From assembly GCA_037974665.1 (NCBI GenBank), contig CM075783.1, positions 45,655,318-45,719,317 on the forward strand: a DNA stretch of 64,000 nucleotides. Reading direction: 5' to 3'. The notes under the pieces were generated by a model. That model was not told where the DNA came from and did not search any database. It saw only the letters and a list, made by a program, of their open reading frames with translations. The stretch comes from Ehretia macrophylla. Lineage: Eukaryota; Streptophyta; Magnoliopsida; Boraginales; Ehretiaceae. The position numbers and the translations under genes were made by a program. Below are positions 11,310 through 23,289 of this stretch, piece after piece; within the stretch, counting starts at the first letter, position 1; every line of letters begins with the position of its first letter.

Positions 11310-13121
11310 AAGAGGTAAGGTTACCCTCAAGAATGATTATAATGCAAGTCTGCTCCAAGCCTCCTAAGAATGAAAAAAATTAATAATAAATCTTGTTTCA
11401 ACATAATTTTGTTTTCATTTGTTTTTTAATGATAATAAATTAGTTCAAAAAAGTCTTTCGAGTTCATATCAAAATCATTAAATTTCAAGATATATAATCA
11501 TAATTCATATCTAGATGAACATGATTTTCATTACCTAGAAGTTCAAGGTAAAGATGTCAATGATTGTAAAAACAAGTCTTCTGGGGACGGTTGATTATAA
11601 AAATCAGTCAATCCACGTTTAGACAACTTCAATTAAAATACTTAATGGACAAAGTTACAATTTCTCTCACAATTTTGACTCTTGTAGAGTGTAAGACTTG
11701 AATGTTTCGAAGCTGTTTGATGCTTATTGGAAATATCAAACCTTTGATAATTGTAAGTTATTTAATATATTTGATAATATTGGAAAGTGTTGAGCAACGT
11801 CATTTTCGAGATTCAAAGTCTTTTTTAACATAGTGTTAAAAATTGCACTTTTTTCAAACTCTAAAAAAAAAAAAAAATTAAAACGTTACAATCAAATCAT
11901 CTAAACCCACATAATATACAATTAACTCCACCTTGACTTTCAACTAAATAGAAGAGTTTCCCCAAACTCCAAACCCCATAAAACACGGCATCATTTGTTT
12001 CATGTTAAGCCTGCGTTTTTGAGAAAATATCATAAGTAATTATAGCTATGAGAATCACACGTTGCATGCACTATGCGATACCAAAGGCAAATTTGTTTTT
12101 CTTGATGTTGCTATCACCGGCCAAAAGATCTGAAATACTTTGCGATTCCATCTTGGCAGATAGCTTCCGACAAAGGTTGTTCTGCACCATCAAGAATCAC
12201 TTGAAAAGAGACTAATTGCCATAGAATCTCTCTTATCTATTTCTCATCCCTCGCATTGGGATGAGATATAATACGATAGCACTTTATATATTGTAGATGT
12301 TGATTATAATTACGATTTTAATTTCAACATTTATAGTAAAAGTGTTGATTTATGTTAATTATATAGTGGTGAATGAAGAGAAAAAAGGTGATAGTGTTTT
12401 TGAGAATAGAGAAAATAGCAGCCAAGTTCTAGTTTTTTCAATAGTATGATTATTTATAAAACTATCTTAACTTGTGAATCAAACTAAACCTAATTATCGT
12501 GTAGGTCCAATTGAAGGTAATCCAACTTAAACCAATAATGGTTTGATTTGACCCTACGAGAACAACTCTTATTAGGTCAATCGAGATGAATTCAAACCTT
12601 AATAATAATCTCACTTGTGAGTTCATATTTAACTTGGAATTCTTAAAAAAGTGAAACACGGACACTAAATGGTTGAAATTGCAAGTAAAAACCGCAATTT
12701 ATGGACCATACTTTCTCATGCACCCGTGCACATATTCTATTTTCATGGAAAAACGTAACTTGTATTGCTACAAGAACAATTCTAGCCTAGGTTTTTTATT
12801 TTTATTTATGCGAGGTCGATTCATGTCATATCAACACATATTAAAGAATACTATTTATTAAAATTAATCTCATAATTTTTCATACTCAAAACGAGAAACA
12901 TACCACTAAATTAACATACTATTTGGAATAAATAAATTCCACAAAATTTTGTAGAATTCATTTGCAAATTCATATTTTTTTGTTTGGTTACACCTTTTAA
13001 AAAATTATAAATCCATGATTTGTAATTCTTAAATTTGCATAAGCTTTACTCAAATCGGAGCCCAAGAAGTAGAATTTACAAATTCACGTTTTCTAATTCT
13101 ATAACTAATATTTTAAAGATA
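11310..13121. other. intergenic stretch, no gene seen
   Basis: AT-rich DNA without a supported gene. Short inverted motifs at about 12910-13110 (GAATTC and CAAATTC blocks) hint at another decayed small transposon, but I could not set its ends. Confidence 0.5.
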
Positions 13122-13873
13122 AAACTATCCTCAATAGAGTCTCTAAAACACAATGGTTACAATTTTTTTGCAAATATATAGCCTTTTGAAGCAAAAATGC
13201 AAAACCAATAGTTATTATAGAGCCCCAAATTGCTTTTTGTGCCAAATTTAACAGATTTCAACAAAAATAGAACCCCAAAAAAAAGACAAAAAAATATAGA
13301 GTCCTATTGGATCTTCCAAATCAAATCTGACGATGTCAGATCTGACTCTACCCAAAATAAAAATATGACAAAAAAAACGGACATAAATCTGAAGAAAAAA
13401 AATGCCCATTGGAAATGTGGGGTGGGGTAGGGTGTGCATCGGGGAAGGGGGGTGCGCTGCAAAAAAATGAAGAGGGGAGGGGGGGGGGGAGCTGTTTGTT
13501 GCAGAGGGGTTTTGTTGCTCTGCATAAAAATAATAATAAAATAATAAAAAAATAAAAAAAAACCAAATGTAATTAAACGTCAACATAATTCAATAATTTT
13601 TATCGTTGTCAGAATTAATTAATTTTTTGGTTAAAATATTCGTAAAAAAATGTTATGATAATATAAATAATAATTAATCAAAAGAAAATTAACACATGAG
13701 AAAAAATAATACATATTCAAATTAGTTTATAAAATTAAATTTAACAAAATATAGAGACTCAATTTATTGAGCCCCTCACTGGGGATGAATTTTTTTTAGA
13801 GCCCCTAAAAAACACATGGGGTTCTAAATTTATTTTTAGAGCCCCTCAATTTAGAGCTTCTATTGAGGATGGT
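13122..13873. mobile_element. Harbinger-like MITE with GACCATCCTCAAT-type ends
   Basis: The left end reads AAAACTATCCTCAATAGAG and the right end, in reverse complement, AAGACCATCCTCAATAGAAG, so the two ends are inverted repeats about 752 bp apart. A/T-rich bases (TAA or TTA) flank both ends, as expected for PIF/Harbinger insertions at TWA, but the exact 3-bp duplication is ambiguous. The inner right part (13571-13780) is clearly similar to 24094-24270 in the second element of the window. It has no coding capacity and a G-rich patch at 13418-13495. Confidence 0.65.
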
Positions 13874-14955
13874 CTTAAAGAAAAAAATAAATGTGTCTTT
13901 TTCACTCTTCTTCCCCACTCTTCTTTCTTCTTCCAAATTGACGGCAAAAAGAAAAAAAAAAGTCAGCTTCTTCTATTCATTCTTCTTTCAGGTATTTTGT
14001 AAATTAATTCACGATTTCTTTTCTATTGTGTATTCTTTTTGTTATTATTATAGTACTATTATGTTGTTGCTATTGTTGTTCCTTCTTATTTTTAAGATAC
14101 TACTTTGTACGTAATTTCTAAATTTGCTATATAAATTATTCTTTCAGGCTAAACAACATTTTCGATAAAAAGATATATAAATTCAAATTTCAAATTCACT
14201 TGATCACTTTCCTCACCCTATGGCCTTTTATTGATGATTATACAATTTTTCGGAAATGGATATAATAGTATTGTGTAGAAGAAAATTAGCACTTGATGGG
14301 GTTAGTTTGTCTATGTAGGGAACATGGCTCCTTCACTTTTTGTATATTTATGTTGACTATGCTTCTAATATCTTGCACTGAGCTGAAGACAAAAAAGTCT
14401 TCATGACCAACTTTTTAGTTTTATTATCGAGTGTGTGAAACAGTGTGTGTGATGAGAGATTATTGTTTTAGATTAACATATACCTGTGTTAGATTATTAT
14501 TCTTTCTCTTGTTTATTTGAGTTGATTGATTTGATTTTAATTTGTTTATTTTTTTCTTATATTGAAATTCAGAAAGTATGAGGGATTCTGAAGAAAAAAA
14601 ATGGGCTAACAACTCTAGTTGTATATATTCATTTTTTGAAAATATTTCTTTATTTTTTATTTTTTATTTTGAATTTTTATGATAATACCATAAATCAATA
14701 GTATGTTAAGAATATAACACTTATATGATAGTTTAATTTCAATTGAATAAAAAAAAATATTTAAATAAAATACAACTATTAATTCTAATTTCACATATAT
14801 TCCAAACACAATTTGAATTTATAAATAATATAATTAACTTCATATTATTTTTCAGTTCTAAACAAAACAATTTATTTGTAAATAAATTTTTATATAATTC
14901 ATTTATAAATAAAATGAATTTTATATATGAATTGATTTTAAACATTATGTAAAGA
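13874..14955. other. AT-rich intergenic stretch, no gene seen
   Basis: T-rich and A-rich tracts dominate. No frame resembles a known protein. Confidence 0.5.
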
Positions 14956-15720
14956 TTTTTTTTTTTTTTTTGGTCAAAAGAAAAACTATAATTAATCGGA
15001 AGGAAAATACAAAGTTTATCCAACACCAGTAGGCTCAATGTCCTGCTTAAGTAAGGAACAAAGGGGAGGGGTAGATTAGACATCCAATCAATGGTTAGGC
15101 TATTTCTGGCTTTGCTCTTAGCAATCCAGTCACACACTTGGTTGGCATTTCTCCTTATGCATTGAAATCTAATAGTAGAAATCTCCGCCACAATCTTTTG
15201 GACATCCTCCATAATTAGACGAATCCTCCAATGGGGCACACGTCTCGGGGGATTGATTGTTTTGAGAATTGCCTCAGCATCACTTTCCAATATGATGCAA
15301 ACACCTCTGAGGTTCTTCGCGAAAATGCAAGCATTACGGATCGCTAGGGCCTCAACTTTAGCAGCGGAACTGCATTTGACAAATGCGGCATGACCATCAA
15401 CAAGACTTCCATTCCAGTTACGACAAACCCAAACTGTAGCAGCTCTCCCATCCCTACAAAAAGAGACATCAACATTAATTTTTAGACAATCCCTAAAGAG
15501 AGGGGACCAGACAATAAGGGGACTATTAGCCTCAAAGTTGGAAAAACCGAGAGAAGACCGAGAAGGTGGATCTGAGGCATCATTATACTCTGAAATCTAA
15601 CATTGAATATTAATAATGACTTTGATAATATCAATTCTCTAGTTCTCCAAATAAAAATTATTTCTAACTTTTCAAATTTACCAGCAACAAAACACAATCT
15701 TTAATGCTGCTTCTCCTATG
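14956..15720 (-). mobile_element. LINE 3' end: near-complete RNase H domain plus poly(A) tail
   Basis: Read on the minus strand, an RNase H-like (RVT_3) domain is nearly whole: LKINVDVSFCRDG (first catalytic D), then KVEALAIRNACIFAKNL (catalytic E), then ILESDAEAILKTIN (second D) and RNANQVCDWIAK (last D). After the domain comes a short tail and a 17-bp poly(A) (T run at 14957-14973 on the plus strand), which marks the 3' end of the retroposon. Upstream (15480-15720) the frame gives a proline-rich linker and shows frame changes. The reverse transcriptase and endonuclease are absent, so this is a 5'-truncated insertion. The acidic residues of the fold are all kept, so the insertion may be fairly young. 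Confidence 0.8.
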
Positions 15721-17957
15721 CAGTACCCTGCTTCTCCTATGTAAAGATCAATGTTTACACTTTTGGGGCTTTGGAGACAAACAAATGTTGTTTTGGAATG
15801 CAAAAATTAACAGTATGTAAAGTTTAAAGTATGCAAGAAAAACCAGCTTTTATCAGATGGATACTGAGGTGATGTTATCAATCGATGTCGAAGCATTTAA
15901 GAAAGATGTTGATAGCAAGGAAAACTGTTCAAAACAGGACACTTGGTTCTCTGTGGAGGAGGCCTGGGGCGGCTTTGCTACCCTACCAGATAGAGATGAC
16001 CCCTCTGCAATTTAATGCGACAGACATGTTACTGAATCCATACTCCAAACGTCACTAATAAGATGTATCGTTTCGTGCTTATTCAGTTTATAATAATTTA
16101 TAAAAATATTTGAGTCAAACATTAATTTTATAAAAGATATATAAATATCCAAATTACAAACACAAATGTGATCATTCAAGTCAAACATTAATTTGGTAAA
16201 ATATATATATATAAAGAAAAAAATTTAAAAACATTAAAATTAAAAAAATTAGATAATCTGACTCTAATATAAGGTGAAATTCACGTGTATGTCCCCAACT
16301 CCACCCCACTCCAAACACGGTCAGATCATTCGACTCTAATTTTTTTAAAATTTTTTTAAATTTAAACTCTTTGCGATAGCTGACACAAATGTAAATATTT
16401 GAGTCAAGTGATTTAGACTCAATATGTGCTAATAAATTAATAATTAGACGTGAATCATTACATAATAAATTCAAATGAGATTTTTTTTTTTTTTTTCTTT
16501 TTGACAAGGATATTTTGGTTATGATATATCATCATGTGTGACCTTTTGCAAGGCCGATAGGCCATCAAATAATGTTCCATTTCTTTTCTCGCCAAATGTT
16601 GAGTGGGTCTTAGTAGACTTCCCAATAATTCATGCATCAACTTGCTCAGCAAAACAACTTTACACTCCATTGCAATAAGTGGAAGAACATATCAAAATTG
16701 AAAATTCATATGCACCACAGACAAGTTCAACAACATCATAATTCACACCCCAAAACATTAAAACTATGAAAAAGAAACAAAGTTATGAGCACCTCTCCAG
16801 CGTAATATAGGGGCCCGATTAATGTACTGAAAATTTAACAGAAGCACCATAGTTCCAGCATTTCTGACCACAAACAAGCTACAAATGCAAGTCTGACACG
16901 CACTAATTTGGATTCGTGCTATGAGTTGGTCATCTATCGGATCAACAATCACCTGACCCTCTCACATCATGGGGATCCACATTTCAATTTTATTGTTGCG
17001 GGGAAGAATTTTTCTAATGGTGTACATGGACAAATTTCATTAGTAAACTACCATCGCACGCAACCAAGCTCAAAAAATAAAAGAATATGCGGTTGACATA
17101 TTCTTGGGTAAAAAAGGAAGATTTTTGGTGATGGGCCCGGCCCGGGAGGTATTAAGTTGTCGTTAGCAGATGGCAAAGAAACATTATCATGCTATATTAC
17201 TATAACCTTAATATCAGAACAATAACAGAAAAGCTTCTTCAATCCTTGTCTGTCAACAAGTGACCTCAAAAGTGTAATTTGTATACATTCAGACATCCTC
17301 AACACAAGGGAATCCAATCACTACTGATGATACGATTCATAAAATTACAACGCTATGACAGAAAAGACGGCGACAGATCTGACCTTCAGCAGACTTATGT
17401 ACGTAGATTTGATTTTGATACCGCACGCGGCCATTCCTAAAGTCATAGCATATGTATGTATGTATGTTGCTACCTTCGTCCAACATTAATTTCTGCTAAT
17501 CCTCAGTGTTGAACTAAATTTGTGCGCGGAATTGAGAACTCTGGAGATATTAGACACAATAATGTTCATGCATACGATCACTTGCTCCAATTTCACCTGG
17601 AAATAATGTATTTTCAATTATATACCATATGAATCTCCGAGATGATTCAACGTATTTTCTAGACTAAAACTGGTATCCAAGAATGGTGGTGAAGATCAAT
17701 ATGCGAAGGATTAGATTGTTAATATCAAGAGGAAAAGAATAGGTTCTAGTGATGCAAGACTAAGGGAGAGTAGAGCCTGATATTAAAGTGGACGGGGTTC
17801 ATCAGTCTGCTGTTCCAAAGTCTCGGGGTGCATTACTAGGAAAGCGCCGTCACTAAAATGACGTAGCATCAAGGTTTTCTTGCTGTTCAATCACATTTGC
17901 AGGAATGTCTGGTAAAGCTGGTGGTGCCATAGAGATATAAGAAAGAATGAAGACCAC
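15721..17957. other. intergenic stretch, no gene seen
   Basis: No supported gene. A 13-bp direct repeat (TGCTTCTCCTATG) occurs twice near 15709-15741. The right part is the 3' flank of the broken primase gene and may hold its old 3' UTR. Confidence 0.45.
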
Positions 17958-20629
17958 TCAGAGGAGCTCGCAAGAAGAAGACTTACTCTGAAATGGTGCC
18001 GCGTTCCAGAATACTTTTGATGCAAAAAGCAACTTCAGTTCAGTTGTTGTTTGAATTGTTCTGCAGATGCGTTAACAACCAAATGAACAGCATGGAAATA
18101 ATAGGGCCATGGCACAACTAACAATAACACTTTTAGGACCACAAATTTATGCTGTAACTGAGCTATGCGCATGTAAAGCAAAGCAAAATATAATATCATT
18201 ATATTTACCCTCGATTCCAAGATCTTTTTGCTGTCGATGAAATACTGGTTTGGATGATTAATCCCGGCATCACAAGATGTTCCATGAACAGCTTCAAATG
18301 TCAAGGTACATGCCAACTGCACATATTATATATTCACATTTAGAACATTTCACCACCCCAAACAGAGATGGACAAAGCTGTCAAGCAGTTATAAGAGCCG
18401 TTTCAGTGATATATTGACCTGATAATGTTTGTTTCGCACTTTATCCATCACTTCCTCTAATGCGCGACTGCCTACACCCATTCTACCAAGAGCAGCTCTT
18501 AAGTTCTCCTCACTGCTCAACCATAATAGGTAATCATGGCTCCATTCAGACGATTCAAAAAATGAATAGGTAGAGAGACTTCAGGCTGAATATGGTCTGA
18601 CCTGAAATGGCGATAGGGACAGCCATGATGATCTCCGACTCCTGGTGTTGAGCATATAATCTTTTGGCAAGAATAAGGCGTGTAATCCTGCATTCATCAG
18701 TGAGAAATATTAAATGTAAAAGCCATGTTCAAACAGAGTCTGCACAAGAATCCAGCACCATAATGTATTCAGACCGTGTCTTGTTCACAGGCATAGTGCA
18801 GTAGATAGAATGATTCAAAAGACGTGCATGTATGCATGTTCTACACACTCTCTCTCCATTTACAGAGCAATCAACGATTATCTTACAAACAATCAGCAGA
18901 CAAAAAAAAAGTAAAGGAGCATACACAGCAATCCACCTAAAAGAACTTATCCCATTATTTCCCGACCTTGTTCTCCACATAACCATTTCAGAAGTTAGAA
19001 TCGTTTTGCTGATAATTCTTCACTTTCCACATATACTCTTTCATCTGAATTTTGAGAAATACATAACATTTTCTAATCTGATTCCACATCATATGGCGAA
19101 AAAACCATACCAATTAAGTGCTCAGTTATACATAATATTAAAGCAATGATGATAAAATCTTGGTAAGTAATGAAATTGATAACCCTGTAAGGGTGATGAC
19201 TCACCGTTCTCTTTCCTTCTTTTCCATAGTTGTGGCGTATGCCATAAGCGTATTCTTTATCAAATCTTTCAGCACCAACCTACAACCAGAAAAAAGAGAA
19301 GTCATTGAATTTGATGGAGGCATTGTAGTCGCAGGCTCGAAGCTTTTCTTTATAGATATAATATACAAATCCCTGTTTTCTTTCCTTTTTCCCCCCCTTC
19401 TGTCCCCAGTACCAAAAACCCAAAGAAAAACATAAAAATGAAAGAAAGTAAAGAGGGCTGTTATGGTACAGGTAAATTTTCGTGAGGTTTTCAAACATGT
19501 GTATGCACAATGAGAGAGTGAGGACTGATTGGAGTTTTCTATTGTCCCTGATACCAAACATGCCAATTACTACTTCTCCCTCTGGCAGATTTTTATTGCA
19601 CGGTTTCTGTTTTGGAAGGTACAACATTACTGTAACCTCTCCAAAAGTTCTCTTTCAGTTTCCAATGCGACTCCCATATAAAGCAAGAACCAAAATCACG
19701 GTTGCACAAAATTGTAAGGTACATTTTTGTCACTCATATCCAAACAGTAAGTTTTCTCAAATCCTGTGTGCACTATACAGGTAACTTCTATGCTAGGACA
19801 GAGAGTGCTTGATTATTTGATCAAACTATATTTGGCTTGGCTAACATGTCTCATTAACTAGACAAACTCCGGTAGGAGATCCTATCCACATAATGAAGAT
19901 ATGTCGATGGAAATATCCTGATAACATGCATCCTTTGTAAATCTTCCAGATCTTCCAGTTTAAAACCTGAAACTACTGAAGATTTGGGTGCACTGTTGTG
20001 GCCAATGCATTTGGACTATCCATACACATCATGCTAACCAGTAATCAGAAAACAAAAAAGTAACTATAGAAGTAAACTAGTACAACACTCACCTTTCTAG
20101 AAAACTCCGCTTTCCAAAATGCAAGGGCATCTTCCAACTTTAATCCAACACCCTAGAGTAAAACAGGAACACTATTTCAGGAAAATAATAATCAAGATCT
20201 AAAACCCTATTTTGTTGACAAATATAATGACAGTGAGAAGAAAGCACATTTAACACACTCGTTCAAAGTAGAAGTAAACTTTGTGTAGCATATTGACAAG
20301 CAAAAGTTGAATTTAAGTACTTACAATATGCATATTCAGTTCAATGAAAACAAATAAACATCTCTCCTTCTAGTAGCACGTCAAGCAGAAGATCACAGAT
20401 CTCATTGACAACATAATGTAAAGGTAAGATGACACAAATATTTCGCAAATCATGAAATGAAGACCGTGCATCTCATTTCCTTAGAGCCCAACCAGAAAAA
20501 CTGAGACTGTTTTCACATGGGAAACCCTATTGCCTCAGCTCTAGATATATGTATTTTGAGTTGGGGGAGGGGGGAGGGGGGGAAATTGATATCCACTTCA
20601 AAAGATATAACCTTAAGAACTAGCACCAT

Positions 20630-20632
20630 TTA
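20630..20632 (-). other. in-frame stop in primase pseudogene
   Basis: The exon 20612-20671 reads LREDHHLKHGGRM, stop, MVLVLK. In the family the next residues are QLGLFLK. The exon is still 60 nt, so the CAA-to-TAA change is a substitution, and the codons just after it are also altered in a way that fits two compensating 1-nt indels. Confidence 0.8.
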
Positions 20633-22649
20633 CATTCTGCCTCCATGCTTCAGATGATGATCCTCTCTTAGCTGCAATAAAATGACATGGTCATGAATGG
20701 AGATGTACGTTTCTTTGCAATCATTGATTGAAACTATCAAGAAATAAGAGATGAAAATGATCTAATGAGTTAGCAGGCAGGAGGAAACCGTAAAGCTAAA
20801 TCTAAAGCAGAACTTGTTACCTTCTCAAATAGATGACTCATGCACAGAGGAAATGAAGCTTTAGCAATTTGATCAATGTCTTTTAATGATATTTCAGCAA
20901 TCTCATTTGGCTGCAAAAAAACAGCTAGTGAGTAAACATCATCATGAACATGTATGACTGGAAAAGAATAGATGAATTGTAGCAGTGTACCTGGCTATAG
21001 TCAGGGCCCAGATAACTTGAGGATAGGGCTTCAACAATCTTATGAAGGAAAAATAATATTAGACACAACACTTATTGAAACATCATGATGTATTCTGCCA
21101 ATGCTGTTTCAGTGATCAATAATATTACTCACGGGAGTCAAACGGTCCTTCTCTTGTTCTCTGATCATGGATGTCCATTTCCTGAAAATAAATGCCGTAA
21201 CTTATGAAAATCCAATGGATTGTAATTTAAACACCCAGAGGGGAGCCTTTTAATTAAACATGACATCAACTATATCTACAATTTTCACATATCAAGAAGA
21301 TGATGAAAATAGCATAAAATTTATGATACAAAGCAAACACATATGCACCTGTTGCAAAAAAATTCAAAAATGCAACACGTTGTCAACTCATGAACCTAGT
21401 CATAATTTATAAAAGTCTGGATTTTCAAGTATTCTGTTTATAACATCCTACTTTATGGTATTGATTCAACCACTACTAAAGAGTACGGATGGAGTAAACA
21501 TTTTTCAAAGAAAGCAAAATCAATATGAAGAAGTGCAAGCAGAATGCACATGAGAGTTGGCATACAGGTTCCTGCCTAGAGAGAGAATCAAAAAATGATT
21601 ATGCAGTAGAAATAGCAAGCCCAACTTCTTCCTGTAACATTTTAATCTTCGTTTCTGAAGAAGAACTAAGATGGCAGACATCAATAATACCAGGGGGAAA
21701 GAGAAACTAGAAATAACTATATCATCTTCCAGTGATGACCTTCATTTAAGCAGTGATCCACTCAAACAGCTCTCTTAAGCAGGTTTTAACACACTTATTG
21801 AAAAAAAATAAGGAGAAAAATATAAATAAATAAAAAAGTAGGTTTAATGCTCTAAAAACGAACACATAGTAAAGCCCATTCTTATAGCTATTGGGCCCTA
21901 ACTAATTAAAATTCCAAGAATTGATAGTCAAAAGCAGGAATGGAAACATTAAAATGCTGGAGATAGAAATGACCATAACCTGTTTGTCAGCACAAGCGCT
22001 TTTGAGAGATAACTACGAAATTGTGTCACAACAAGGGGAAACCACCTGTGTCAATGAGTCATACACTATGTCAATTAGACAAGTGAAATCAAATTTATAT
22101 GGATATGATCACAGTAAACACAGATCCACCTGACTCATAGCAACATATGCATATCCTTTTTGTATATATACGCGACGACTTGCCACAAGCTCCGGAACTT
22201 CTTCAAATGGCACCTTCAGTTATTCAACATGAAAATCTAAGCACACAAAATAGTGAAATGAAAATTGTCCAGACCCGAGCATGAGGATAGGATGGAATTG
22301 AGGTGTTATGAGATGCTATTTCTCTTCCTGCTCTACCTATTATTCCTTTCAACAAGATTGTAACAAGTAATGAATCCTCATATTTTGCATATTCTTTAAA
22401 TGGACCTTCCTACCTTCCCACAAAGCTTTCCCAACAAAGCTTTAAAATTTAGAATGGAATTTGAGTAACTGAGAACCGAATAGGTCAAACCAACAAAAAG
22501 ATATAGACTTCCTATGGCAATGGAAACTTACCATAACTTCCTCCTTAAAGAACATATACCAAATGACATTTACTTTTCAAATGTGATGATATCAAGTACA
22601 CCTTCCATCACTAATTCTAATGAAGTACCAAACCAGTCCCACACACAAA

Positions 22650-22726
22650 GCAAGGGAGAAGCCCACACACCGCCGGCCGCCCGCCCCCCCCCCCCCCCCC
22701 CCCCCCCCCCCGGGCTTCTCTCTTGC
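22650..22726. repeat. poly(C) tract (28 bp) inside an inverted repeat
   Basis: A C run at 22684-22711 is flanked by GCAAGGGAGAAGCCC on the left and GGGCTTCTCTCTTGC on the right, which are inverted repeats with one mismatch. It lies in an intron of the primase pseudogene. The loop is almost all G+C (CCGCCGGCCGCCCG then C28). This could be a real hairpin with a C-run loop or an assembly artefact. Confidence 0.75.
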
Positions 22727-23289
22727 CTTCTCACATGTGTCTTGTCAAAGGAGAAAGTTCAATGTACCTTGTAGAATATGGAATCAGCTGCAACAAAGAA
22801 AGCACCTATTAATTAAGAGAGTCAAGTGGTAAAATCTTATTTTTTTTAGGAAAAGGCATCAACAATTACCACTAGGTAAAGATTGGCTGATAGATCGTGC
22901 AACTTGACTCAATTTGTCCTTCACACTCTGCATAGGGATATAGGAAAAAGTAGTTTTAATAGCGAGAGATAATTGGTATTACAAGGCCTACACTATGACA
23001 AAATGATTAAAAAGAAAAACATCAATACGACATAGTACTATCCAACCTCATATTCAGCATTGTTCACAGCTTTATAAGGAAGATCAAACTCTGACATTAG
23101 TGCCCTCTATACACCAAATCACAAGCCACAAATAATAAGTATCAGATCAACCCCCCAAAAATAAGAAGAGACTGAAAAAAGAAAAGTTACGGCAATCACA
23201 GAAATTGTTACAATCACACCTGTACTTCAGAAGTTTCGAGGCGAAATCGATAGCGAAACAGAGTTGTCTCCATGGAAAGAAACCATTTC

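Noticed and set aside
13248..13586. Overlapping minus-strand frames rich in P and F
   Set aside because: They come from the G-rich and A-rich parts of the Harbinger-like MITE; composition alone explains them.
17281..17312. CAGACATCCTCAACACAAGG as the second terminal repeat of a Harbinger element that captured the primase gene
   Set aside because: Only CATCCTCAA is shared and no TWA duplication is evident, so it is likely chance.
22514..22832. Plus-strand frames with long proline runs
   Set aside because: The prolines are the C28 run in an intron of the primase pseudogene.
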